Of a DNA stretch of 49,980 nt, positions 41,556-49,885 are shown piece after piece. The translations under genes and the position numbers were made by a program. The stretch spans positions 1 to 49,980 of the forward strand of contig NZ_QAOK01000024.1 of NCBI RefSeq assembly GCF_003050865.1. The letters run 5' to 3'. How positions within the stretch are numbered: the stretch's first letter is position 1; each line of letters begins with the position of its first letter. The stretch comes from Nitrosospira multiformis (GTDB taxonomy: Bacteria > Pseudomonadota > Gammaproteobacteria > Burkholderiales > Nitrosomonadaceae). The notes under the pieces were generated by a model that worked only from the letters and a program-made list of their open reading frames with translations, did no database searches and had not been told where the DNA came from.

Positions 41556-41862
41556 CCCGGGCGCTTGAGCAAGCAGGTGTTCGAATCTGGTATGCGGAAC
41601 GTCCATCTGTTCGCTGGTAGGTGCTGCTTACGCCGCCGGGGACTTAGATCGCTTCGAGCAGTGGGTGCCTGGATTGGGTGTCAGGGAAGTTATCGCATAT
41701 ATAGGCCTAGGCTTAAGCAGCGGGTTGCTCAAGGGCGAGTGGCTGATGAGCTTCTTTCGACGCCACTTCGCGGATCGCCCTGTATAGCACCTGGCCATGC
41801 CCTTCGCTGCGGTGGCTACATCAGGCCGTATCGGTGCGGAGATCGGGATGCGAACCTCGTGA
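41556..41862 (+). pseudogene. Patatin-like phospholipase (RssA/NTE family) remnant
   Basis: Directly after the ATPase stop the translation reads RALEQAGVR, then after a -1 shift CGTSICSLVGAAYAAGDLD, RFEQWVPGLGVREVIAY and LSSGLLKGEWLMSFFRRHF, a TAG, then HLAMPFAAVATSG. This is the N-terminal half of a patatin. The nucleophile motif G-T-S-x-G has its last glycine changed to cysteine. A frameshift, an in-frame stop and loss of the C-terminal half make it non-functional. Confidence 0.8.
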
Positions 41863-41929
41863 CTCCATTATCCCGAGAATTTGAGCTCATACTCATATCG
41901 GGCATGAATACAACATCTTTTGATGACCG

Positions 41930-42268
41930 TTACTTCGGTCTGGAAGGGGGATCTTTCTGATGACGTTCTTCGCTGCTGATGTTTCCACTTCCACCCACAT
42001 CTATGATATAAATTTTGCCTGCGCCGCGCTGATAGGTGTTAGCGGCCTGCATAACCGTGCTGAAAATATTGTCCACTTGCTCATCGGAAGCAAAAATTTC
42101 GATGCGTTTTTTCGGCATATAAGGATCGAAACTGCTATCGGCGACCCGCCCTCTGCCAAAACCGTAGCAATCCGAGACGCTCATGCCTGGGAAATCCGGA
42201 ATTTCAAGTAACGCCTGCGTTACCTTGGATAACATGAAGGGTTCAATGTATGCGCGGATTTCTTTCAT
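41930..42268 (-). CDS. PII-like protein at the end of a metal efflux operon
   Basis: A 112-residue protein of the PII/CutA-like fold: MKEIRAYIEPFMLSKVTQALLE at the start, then PGMSVSDCYGFGRGR, RIEIFASDEQVDNIFSTVMQAA, and the B-loop-like QRGAGKIYIIDV. The tyrosine-bearing T-loop of GlnB is not present in its usual form. Such proteins often accompany CzcA/CusA pumps, and a metal- or nucleotide-sensing role is assumed. Its ATG overlaps the TGA of the RND gene. The last 17 residues are highly polar. Confidence 0.85.
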   Translation of the reverse strand: MKEIRAYIEPFMLSKVTQALLEIPDFPGMSVSDCYGFGRGRVADSSFDPYMPKKRIEIFASDEQVDNIFSTVMQAANTYQRGAGKIYIIDVGGSGNISSEERHQKDPPSRPK

Positions 42269-45200
42269 GAGGGCAGTGGGTTGTGATTTTCTTCAAAATT
42301 CGAGTAGAGAGCAGGAAGCATGGTCAGGGTAAGAATGGTGGAACTCATGAGGCCGCCGATAATGACCGTGGCGAAAGGTTTGACAGCCTCCGCTCCCACG
42401 CTGCTGGAAAGCGCCGCAGGCAACAGCCCCAGCATTGCCACGAGGGCCGTCATCACGACAGGCCGCAAGCGGCTGACGGAGCCTTGCAGAATGGCTTCAT
42501 GTGGAGGAAGCCCCTCCCGTCTGAGCAGGTTGACTTTAGATATCAGGATCGTCCCATTTTGCACGGCGATGCCGAATAAGGCAACAAAACCTACCGCCGC
42601 CGATATACTCAAGTGAATGCCTGTCAGCAAAAGGGCGACCAGGCCTCCGATCAGCGCGAACGGCACATTCATGACAATGAGCGATGCTTGCTTGAGAGAC
42701 TGGAATGTCCAGAACAGCAAGAGGAAAATAAGCATCAAACTCACGGGGACAATAAAATAAAGGCGTTTCATTGCACGCTGCTGGTTCTCGAACTGGCCGC
42801 TCCAGACAATGTCGTAACCTGGCCCGAGCTGAACCTGTTGCGCGACCTTCTTTTGCGCCTCCGCGACGAAACTGCCCTGATCACGTCCGATCAGATTACA
42901 TTTGATGGCGATACGCCGCATGTTGTCCTCCCGGCTGATGCGGGAAGCGCCCTGATTGACCTTGATCTCGGCCAGTTCGGCCAACGGAATGCGCCCGCCA
43001 TTAGGCGATAAAACCGTTATATCCTCGATAGCGCCCACTGAATCGCGCGTCACCGCAGTCAACCGCACAGTGACGTCGAAGCGTCGCTCTCCTTCAAGAA
43101 TTTGCGTTGCGGCCTTGCCCCCGACGGCCATGGCGATTACATCTTCTACGTTGGAAATATTAATACCATAGCGGGCAATTTTAGCCCGGTCTATGGAGAT
43201 AACGAGCTGAGCCAGTCCTGATTGCTGTTCAGCCGCCACGTCAGTAGCACCCCTTATGGTTCTCAGAATTCCTGTAATCTGGTTGGCTTTCTCCTGGAGG
43301 ATCTTCAGGTCCTGGCCAAAAATCTTGATAGCGATTTCGCCCTTGACGCCGGAAATCGCCTCTTCGACATTGTCCTGGATCACCTGGGAGAAATTAAGCA
43401 GCAAGCCAGGGAACACTTGCAGGCGCTTATCCATGGCCTTGACCAGGTCGTCTTTCTTGCCATACCGCCAGGTTCCCTTCGGCTGGAGATCGATGAGAAG
43501 TTCCAGGTTATTAAAACCTTTGGGGTCAGTGCCATCCTCCGGGCGCCCAAGTTGTGTGAGCACGGACTTGACCTCAGGGAATTCGAGTATGCTTGCCCGT
43601 ATCTTTTCCTCCAACCGTTTTGCCCTGTCCAATGAAACAGGCGTGGGCAAGGTGATGGTCAGCCATATATTCCCCTCATCGAGCTTGGGCATGAATTCGG
43701 TGCCGATCAGCGACGTGGAAGCCAGTGACAAGGCCAGCACGATTCCGGCGACGGCAAATAATTTTCTGGGCTTAGCCAACACCGCTTCCAGTAATTTGTG
43801 ATAGCGCTGTTCCATGGCGTGCACCAGGGGATTACGCGTCTCCGTGAGATTTGGCCCCAGCATATAACTCAATAGTACCGGTATCAGGGTCAGGCTGATG
43901 ATCAGCGAGCCCAGCATGGCGAAACTGAGCGTGTAGGCCATCGGAGAGAAGATTTTCGCCTCAACCCGCTGGAAGGTGAAAATCGGCAGAAAAGCGACGA
44001 TCACGACAGCTTGGGAAAACAGCATGGGCCGCGACATCTCCGCTGCGGTGATGAGCATAGATTGGCGCATGTGTGCAGCAGTAGCCTTCTGTTGCGTCTC
44101 CAGGGTTACCTTGACCATCACCGCTTCAACCAGCACGATTGCGGCATCCACGATCAGACCAAAGTCGATCGCGCCAAGCGAAATGAGATTGGCGGAAATA
44201 TGCCAGGTTTCAATCAGGATAAACGCAAACAGTAAGGACATCGGAATGACGATGATAACGACCACGGCAGCCCACACCCGGCGAAGAAAGATAACCAGAA
44301 CCGCTAAAACCAGTGCGACACCCAGTGTCATGTTGTGCTCGACCGTGTGAAGGGTGTGCCGCACCAGTTCCGTGCGGTCGTAAAAGGGAATGATCTTGAT
44401 GCCGGGCGGCAGTCCGTGATTATTGAGAAATTCGATTTTGGCCTTGACGCCTTTCAATACCTCATTCGCGTCCTTGCCCTTGATAAGCAGGACAATGCCT
44501 TCAACCACGTTGTCATGCTCGTTGAAACCAACCAGCCCCGTGTGCGGCGCAGGGCCGATGATCACATCGGCCACATTCTTGACAAAAACAGGCACGCCCT
44601 CCTGGTTGCTGGATACGACAATGTTGCCGATTTCTTCCAGCGATTTCAGCAGGCCCGCGCCGCGAACGACCAATGCTTCGCTGCCATGATCGATGTAGCC
44701 GCCGCCAATGTTCGCATTGTTGGCGTTGATGGCCGTATAGACATCGGTGACCGTGAGCTTGTAATTCTTGAGCTTGTTCGGGTCCACCTGAACCTGGTAT
44801 TCCTTGATGCCACCGCCGAAGGCCACTACATCCGCCACGCCATGGACGGAGCGAATCGTGCGTTCGATCACCCAATCCTGCAGCGCGCGCTGTTCCACCA
44901 GGGGAACGCCAGGCGCCTGGATACGGTAACGATAGATTTCGCCTATACCGGTTGACAGAGGCCCGAGCAGAGGCCTGGTGTCCGCTGGCAGGCTGACTGA
45001 TTTCAACCGCTCTAGAACCTGCTGCCTCGAAAAATAATCCTCCGCGGCATCGTCGAAGGTCAGGGTAACCACCGACAAGCCAAAAATGGATACTGAACGT
45101 ATGTTGATCAGGTCAGGCAGGCCGTTCATTTCCTTTTCGATCGGCAGGGTGATGAGTTTTTCCACCTCTTCGGGGGCCTGTCCTGGGTATTGCGTCACGA

Positions 45201-45345
45201 CCTGGACGAAAACATTCTGTACGTCCGGGAAGGGTTGTATCGGCAGACGCTCGAACGAAAACAGGCCGATGGCCGCCAGCAATCCCGATGCAATAAGGAC
45301 CAGCAGGCGCTGCTGCAAGCAGAACGCAATGATTTTATAAGTCAT
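42265..45345 (-). CDS. czcA: CzcA/CusA-family heavy-metal RND efflux pump
   Basis: A 1026-residue inner-membrane proton antiporter of the HME-RND group. It has the usual two periplasmic loops and 12 helices. Family segments are QYPGQAPEEVEKLITLPIE, GTEFMPKLDEGNIWL and QNGTILISKVNL. The helix-4 motif is AIDFGLIVDAAIVLVEAV, with acid residues D, D and E of the divalent (CzcA/CnrA) class rather than the monovalent CusA pattern; glycine after the second aspartate is replaced by alanine. Export of Zn, Co, Cd or Ni is the most likely role. It overlaps the adaptor gene by four bases and the PII-like gene by four bases. Confidence 0.93.
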   Translation of the reverse strand: MTYKIIAFCLQQRLLVLIASGLLAAIGLFSFERLPIQPFPDVQNVFVQVVTQYPGQAPEEVEKLITLPIEKEMNGLPDLINIRSVSIFGLSVVTLTFDDAAEDYFSRQQVLERLKSVSLPADTRPLLGPLSTGIGEIYRYRIQAPGVPLVEQRALQDWVIERTIRSVHGVADVVAFGGGIKEYQVQVDPNKLKNYKLTVTDVYTAINANNANIGGGYIDHGSEALVVRGAGLLKSLEEIGNIVVSSNQEGVPVFVKNVADVIIGPAPHTGLVGFNEHDNVVEGIVLLIKGKDANEVLKGVKAKIEFLNNHGLPPGIKIIPFYDRTELVRHTLHTVEHNMTLGVALVLAVLVIFLRRVWAAVVVIIVIPMSLLFAFILIETWHISANLISLGAIDFGLIVDAAIVLVEAVMVKVTLETQQKATAAHMRQSMLITAAEMSRPMLFSQAVVIVAFLPIFTFQRVEAKIFSPMAYTLSFAMLGSLIISLTLIPVLLSYMLGPNLTETRNPLVHAMEQRYHKLLEAVLAKPRKLFAVAGIVLALSLASTSLIGTEFMPKLDEGNIWLTITLPTPVSLDRAKRLEEKIRASILEFPEVKSVLTQLGRPEDGTDPKGFNNLELLIDLQPKGTWRYGKKDDLVKAMDKRLQVFPGLLLNFSQVIQDNVEEAISGVKGEIAIKIFGQDLKILQEKANQITGILRTIRGATDVAAEQQSGLAQLVISIDRAKIARYGINISNVEDVIAMAVGGKAATQILEGERRFDVTVRLTAVTRDSVGAIEDITVLSPNGGRIPLAELAEIKVNQGASRISREDNMRRIAIKCNLIGRDQGSFVAEAQKKVAQQVQLGPGYDIVWSGQFENQQRAMKRLYFIVPVSLMLIFLLLFWTFQSLKQASLIVMNVPFALIGGLVALLLTGIHLSISAAVGFVALFGIAVQNGTILISKVNLLRREGLPPHEAILQGSVSRLRPVVMTALVAMLGLLPAALSSSVGAEAVKPFATVIIGGLMSSTILTLTMLPALYSNFEENHNPLPS

Positions 45346-46496
45346 GGGTGGCTTTCCCCGGTTTGATGCTCGGCGTCCTGCTCGATGCGCAACAGCAGGG
45401 CACCATGCACGACCAGGCCCTCACCCGGTTTCAAGCCCTCGAGAATGACGGCGCGGTCCTTGAGACGCAGGCCTACTTTAACCGGACGCTTGCGGTAGTG
45501 ATAATCGCCGATATTCACATAGACCCAGTCGGACTCGCTCTCGGTAAATAGTGCCGTTAATGGCACGACAATTGCGAGATCGCCCGGATCGCTTTGGACA
45601 TCGATGGTGGCAAACATGGAGGGTAGCAGGCGGCCATCCTCATTAGGCAGAATACAGCGCACTTTTACCGTACGCGAGCTTTCGTCCACCACCTGACTGA
45701 TGTAGCTGACAGTCGCATTAAAATTCCGGCCGGAATAGGCAGGCACTTTTAGCACAGTCTTCGTGCCTATGTGGATCAGGCCGATATCCTTCTCGAAAAC
45801 ATCCATCTGCACCCATAACTGGCGCAGGTCGGAAATGACAAACAGCGGGGCAGCAAGGTCCGGCCTGACTTCCATCCCAGGATTGATAGTGCGTTCCGTG
45901 ACCGTTCCCGGGATGGGTGCGTGCAGGGAAAAGCGGTTATCCATTCGTCCCGGACGCGCCCCCAGGTTTGCAAGCTTGAGTCTGGCCCGTTCGGCCTCGC
46001 TGCGCGTGCGTGTCAAATTATCTTCGGCCTGCTCGTGCTCCTTGCGCGGCGCAATGCCGTTATCATACAACTCCTGTAACCGCTGAAAATTCCTCTCGGC
46101 GAGATTCAGATCGGCCATGGCGGCCGCATAAGCGGATTGCGCTTCTCCAAGGTCCGGGCTATCCAGCACCGCCAGTGTGTCGCCTTTGCGAACCGATGCT
46201 CCCAATGGGGCAATGTCGCCGATTACGCGTCCGGCAATCGGCGAGGAGACACGCGCAGTGCGGATTTCGTCATAGGTAATCTTGCCCGTGACGGAATCCA
46301 TCAATGGCCGCTGAACGAGTTCGAGAACGGCCTCCTCGATATACTGACGCTTGGGCGATTCCGGCCGCAATATCACTTCGTCCGCGGGAGGAAGAACAAC
46401 CGTGTGTTGCGGTTCGCTGTTGTTTTGCTGCTGGCAGGCCAGCAGGGACAGGCACAGAAATCCTGTCGAAAGCTGAATAACAAGGTGTAACTTCAT
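45342..46496 (-). CDS. RND efflux periplasmic adaptor (membrane fusion protein), lipoprotein
   Basis: A 384-residue adaptor linking the pump to the outer-membrane channel. The signal sequence ends with the lipobox LSLLAC. Lipoyl halves are near RVSSPIAGRVIGDIAPLGA and FSLHAPIPGTVTERTI; a helical hairpin (about 135-195) lies between them, and beta-barrel and membrane-proximal domains follow. No N-terminal CzcB-type metal-binding domain is obvious. Its end overlaps the start of the RND gene. Confidence 0.9.
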   Translation of the reverse strand: MKLHLVIQLSTGFLCLSLLACQQQNNSEPQHTVVLPPADEVILRPESPKRQYIEEAVLELVQRPLMDSVTGKITYDEIRTARVSSPIAGRVIGDIAPLGASVRKGDTLAVLDSPDLGEAQSAYAAAMADLNLAERNFQRLQELYDNGIAPRKEHEQAEDNLTRTRSEAERARLKLANLGARPGRMDNRFSLHAPIPGTVTERTINPGMEVRPDLAAPLFVISDLRQLWVQMDVFEKDIGLIHIGTKTVLKVPAYSGRNFNATVSYISQVVDESSRTVKVRCILPNEDGRLLPSMFATIDVQSDPGDLAIVVPLTALFTESESDWVYVNIGDYHYRKRPVKVGLRLKDRAVILEGLKPGEGLVVHGALLLRIEQDAEHQTGESHP

Positions 46497-46608
46497 TTCA
46501 TATTCAAGCCGTTCAGGCGCTGTGGATCAGCTTCATGGAGGAATAATGCAGGATGCGGACTGTCAGGATCAGGCAGATGGGATAAACGGCACGTCAGGCT
46601 GCAAAGGG

Positions 46609-48048
46609 TTATTTACCGAAATTCACCTGCTGCGAACGCGCCGACCCCCAATCATCCTGGTTGCTGCCGGATTGATAGCGCGGATTTCCGATTTCCTCAC
46701 CGTATGCCATCAGCAAATCAGCCCAGGCTTTGCTGCGGTTTGCCAGCGCGGTGTAATAATCCAGCATTATTGCTTTATAACTGCGCTCGGCATCGATCAG
46801 ATTCAGGACGCCCACCGCACCCTTCTGATACGCGAGTTCCTGCGATTTGCGCAAGGTTTCAATCCTCTGGACGACGGAGGTTTCAAAGCGCTTGGCTATG
46901 GCGTCGGTGCTTTGCCACGACGAAAAGGCCTTCATGACTTCAGCACGCACGCCCTGCTCGGCCTGAGTCAACGCCAGTTCAGAGCTCGAAACACCTACGC
47001 GCGCCCTGGAGATTTCACCTTTTTGCTGATAGAACAGGGGAATCGGCATGCGGACGCTGAAGCCGCCGGTACGAGCGAACTGGTTACCCTGATCCTGGTC
47101 ATACCAGGCGCCTATGGTCACATCCGGAATCACCTCCCGCTGCGCCAGAGTCAGCACTTTCCTGGCTTGGGCGATGCGCGTCCGGGCGGCGCGTATATCG
47201 GGCCGCCGGTCCAGCGCCCGTTGAATCAATTCATCCCGGGGGATCATCGTGATCTCGGGAGCTGCCTTGGGCCAGGCTTCCACTGCACTGATCTCTATGC
47301 TGTTTTCCGGCCAGGCCAGCAGAAGAAGGAGATCGGCGCGCGCCTGATTCAATGCCGCCTGTGCCTGGTCCAGATCACCCTGAACCTTCAGATTTTCCAC
47401 TTCGATACGAATAAAATCCATCGCGGCGACATCACCCACGCGCAGCCTGATGTCATTGACCCTCAGGATCTCGCGATAGTGTTCAAGGTTATCCTTGACG
47501 ACCGCGATGGTTTTTTGCGCCAGCAGGAGAGTGTAAAAACTGCGCCGCACTTCGTTGGTCAGTGTGCGCAAAACATCCTGCACGTCAAAATTCACGGCCT
47601 CGGTGGCAAGTTCGCTGCTTTCTATCCGCAGGCGCCGTTTTCCCGCCGTCACGATGAGTTGTTCGATCATTGGTATGAAGGCCGGCACCGCCAAGCCGCG
47701 GCTTTCCCGCGCGAATGCCTTCGGGGCCAGTTCGGAAACAGCGAAGCTGAACACCGGGTTGGGAATTGCGGCGGCAATGATCTGCTCAGCCTCGGCAATA
47801 TTAATGTTGAGCCGTGCCGCAATCAGGCTGAGATTGCGCTGATAGAACAGTGCGATCGCCTGTTGTTCGGTGATGGAAAATCCCTCTTTTGCAGATTCTG
47901 CCTGAATCGGGAAAGGAGCCGCGTGAAGCATTGCTGATATACACAAAAACAGCATGATCCCCAGAACAATTCGTACTGCAGGCAACACATTGCTCAGAAG
48001 ATTAAGCACATCGATTCGCTCACGATCAACTTGTACTCCGGAAGGCAT
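46609..48048 (-). CDS. TolC-family outer-membrane factor
   Basis: About 479 residues from the ATG at 48048, which has GGAG five bases upstream. Another ATG at 48066, created by a short near-duplication, would add six residues. A long basic N-region precedes a hydrophobic signal segment (VLGIMLFLCISAMLHA). The two outer-membrane efflux repeats are visible: ITEQQAIALFYQRNLSLIAARL and the later IPLFYQQKGEISRARVGVSS. It is the first gene of the metal efflux operon, 112 bp before the adaptor. Confidence 0.9.
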   Translation of the reverse strand: MPSGVQVDRERIDVLNLLSNVLPAVRIVLGIMLFLCISAMLHAAPFPIQAESAKEGFSITEQQAIALFYQRNLSLIAARLNINIAEAEQIIAAAIPNPVFSFAVSELAPKAFARESRGLAVPAFIPMIEQLIVTAGKRRLRIESSELATEAVNFDVQDVLRTLTNEVRRSFYTLLLAQKTIAVVKDNLEHYREILRVNDIRLRVGDVAAMDFIRIEVENLKVQGDLDQAQAALNQARADLLLLLAWPENSIEISAVEAWPKAAPEITMIPRDELIQRALDRRPDIRAARTRIAQARKVLTLAQREVIPDVTIGAWYDQDQGNQFARTGGFSVRMPIPLFYQQKGEISRARVGVSSSELALTQAEQGVRAEVMKAFSSWQSTDAIAKRFETSVVQRIETLRKSQELAYQKGAVGVLNLIDAERSYKAIMLDYYTALANRSKAWADLLMAYGEEIGNPRYQSGSNQDDWGSARSQQVNFGK

Positions 48049-48108
48049 ATCTACTCCGGGAGGCATATCTGAATATTACTTATTGAGCCGGCAAGTAAGC
48101 AGTACAAA

Positions 48109-48136
48109 CGTCATACCGGCAGAAGCCGGTATGACG
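48109..48136. repeat. REP-like palindrome, 12-bp stem with AGAA loop
   Basis: CGTCATACCGGC and GCCGGTATGACG are perfectly complementary. The flanking sequence to about 48191 (GGATTCCAGGCC, AAATGACGG) looks like the second half of a classic REP-type element. It lies just upstream of the TolC gene. Confidence 0.7.
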
Positions 48137-48191
48137 TCAAAGCGGGCCATTATTGGTCGGGCTGGATTCCAGGCCAAGCCCGAAATGACGG

Positions 48192-48952
48192 AATTCATCG
48201 TATTTTCTGGGCGGATCAATAAACACGACGATGTGCCTATCTGTCCGGATATCTCGCACTACGAAAATGCATTTCGTACGCCTTCAAGCATGTTCAAAAC
48301 CTCTACGAGATGATACGTGACAGCCTCTGGTACCGATGGAATAACCTCCATCTGGTGAGGATCAGGTACAACTAAAAGAGCACAGCCCGGTATGTCATAT
48401 GATAATCAAATGTTCTTCACGAGTGTATTTTCTATGAGACTTTTGCTGGACGAAGATGATGATGCACTCTGCTGCCGGTTGAAATATGCGCGCGCACGCG
48501 AGGAGCGGCAGAGTTTTTCTTGGGGATTATGCGAACTGGAAACGGGGGAAAGTGGAGAAATATTCTTGTGTATCCGTCATTTACGCGCATCCGTCGTGGC
48601 TATTTCAGGGACATGGTGCCATGCGGGCGGTCCTTGAACTGCTCGCTCGCGGACAACTAGTAACCGCGGAACTGGCGAGCAAGGTGAACGTAGCGAACAG
48701 CGTCAGCGTCGGGAAACCGGGATCGATGTACTCACAGGCAGCGGCAACCCGATGGATAACGCGACGCGCCTGATACGCACAGAAATCAACGACGTCCACG
48801 GAGAGGCTTACATCTCAGGCGCACTTGCTTATCCGAATGCGGCCCGCGTATGCTTCCTGCTTTCCCCTCCGCATCTGGATGCCTGACATATGTGACCTGC
48901 ACGCAACTGCCAACCTTTGAAATACTGCGGGGAATATTGAAGGAGCGGGAAA
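48192..48952. other. Decayed region with unassigned open frames
   Basis: No recognised gene. The plus-strand frames 48392-48637 and 48486-48773 overlap each other. The second contains GAMRAVLELLARGQLVTAEL, which could be the edge of a winged-helix domain, but no good start or conserved motif supports either as coding. It may be the wreck of a mobile element. Confidence 0.35.
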
Positions 48953-49241
48953 ATGGATAAGAAACACGATTACGGTTCAATTTTAAACGCCATAATTGAG
49001 GTGGCAAAGGAACGCGGAATGCAAAGTCCCAGCAGCGACTATGCCTTGGCGTGCTACGTTACTTGAAACGGCAATCTCGGAAGCAGAAGTGTGGGAGGTA
49101 CCGCTCGCAGATATCGGACTGAAAGGATCGCGTCCACGCGTATCGGACGTAATCAACAAAAAAACCGCCAAATTCACTATCGATACGCTGGTGGAAATGC
49201 TGAGCCGGATCGGGAAACCAGTGCGGTTGGCGGTGGATTAA
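48953..49241 (+). pseudogene. HTH (XRE-like) DNA-binding protein, frameshifted
   Basis: A good AAGGAG site precedes the ATG at 48953, but that frame stops at 49065 after 37 codons (MDKKHDYGSILNAIIEVAKE...). The downstream frame 49060-49241 reads GLKGSRPRVSDVINKKTAKF and TIDTLVEMLSRIGKPVRLAV, the recognition-helix half of the small XRE proteins found in HigA-like antitoxins. The two parts are in different frames, so a frameshift has separated them. No toxin gene is adjacent. Confidence 0.6.
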
Positions 49242-49558
49242 AATCTAACTTATTACTATCTAATATATTTAATGAATCAACCATTTAATTACCCTTGGGG
49301 ATCAAAATCAAGAATAAATTGCGCAGGGGATAACATTCGAAATAATGCAGCCACCTTCGAAGACTACCCAATCATCGAATGCTGGTGTGCTGCTCATCGC
49401 AATGTACTTAATACCTTTCAAGCGATACGATGCGCCCTAATTCCATGAATGGCCGGGTATGTGGCTAATACAAGACCCGCAAGGGGAATACCCCCGCTAT
49501 ACCTTGTGCGAGGTTGAGAGCCCCGGGGCACCCTTTTAGGCAATAACTCTCACTCAAC
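49242..49558. other. Intergenic region before the IS200-type element
   Basis: AT-rich, no gene. The last part (about 49487-49530) has GGGG...CCCC pairings (GGGGAATACCCCC and GCCCCGGGGC), which could belong to the terminus of the IS200/IS605 element, but I cannot fix the boundary. Confidence 0.4.
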
Positions 49559-49885
49559 AACCACCAGCTAAAGCTGGTGGGTTAGTGTTACGGACTGAAA
49601 GTCCGGATACGCGTCGACTGAACGACGCGTCCTAATCGGATTCTATCTTGAAATCATCGTCAGGCCTCGGCTCGAAATGATGCTCCAAATACTGCTTGAT
49701 CATCTCCTCTGTCATTTGCCCCACTGTGGCACAAAAGTATCCTCTTGCCCAAAAATGTTTTCCCCAATACTTCTTCTTCAGATGCGGAAACTCCTCAAAC
49801 AGCTTGCTCGACGTGCGTCCCTTGATTCGCCTCATAATCTCGCTTGGCGCCATGCTCGGTGGACAACTGGTCAGGATATGCACGT
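49559..49885 (-). mobile_element. IS200/IS605-family element remnant
   Basis: Consists of the C-terminal part of a TnpA transposase and, beyond its stop, three successive hairpins: CCACCAGC/GCTGGTGG (49561-49580), CGGACT/AGTCCG (49591-49605) and CGCGTCG/CGACGCG (about 49610-49629). Subterminal hairpins are the ends recognised by this family. The 5' half is cut off by an IS3-family insertion at 49886. No tnpB is present. Confidence 0.75.
49632..49885 (-). pseudogene. tnpA: IS200/IS605 transposase TnpA, interrupted at the HUH motif
   Basis: The remaining 84 codons read VHILTSCPPSMAPSEIMRRI and later KLFEEFPHLKKKYWGKHFW, ARGYFCATVGQMTEEMIKQY and LEHHF, the C-terminal part of a Y1 single-strand transposase, including the catalytic tyrosine region and alpha-D helix. 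Intact proteins have the metal-binding His-U-His; only the second histidine (in V-H) is left. The first lay in the codon at 49884-49886, where the IS3-type sequence begins. Confidence 0.8.

Noticed and set aside
46522-47937. Plus-strand open frame of 471 codons antisense to the TolC-family gene
   Set aside because: Long but entirely antisense to a protein with clear outer-membrane-factor repeats; no family resemblance in its own product.
13110-49275. TAATATATTTAATGA shared near 13108 and 49258
   Set aside because: A 15-nt AT-rich match is expected by chance in a window of this size.
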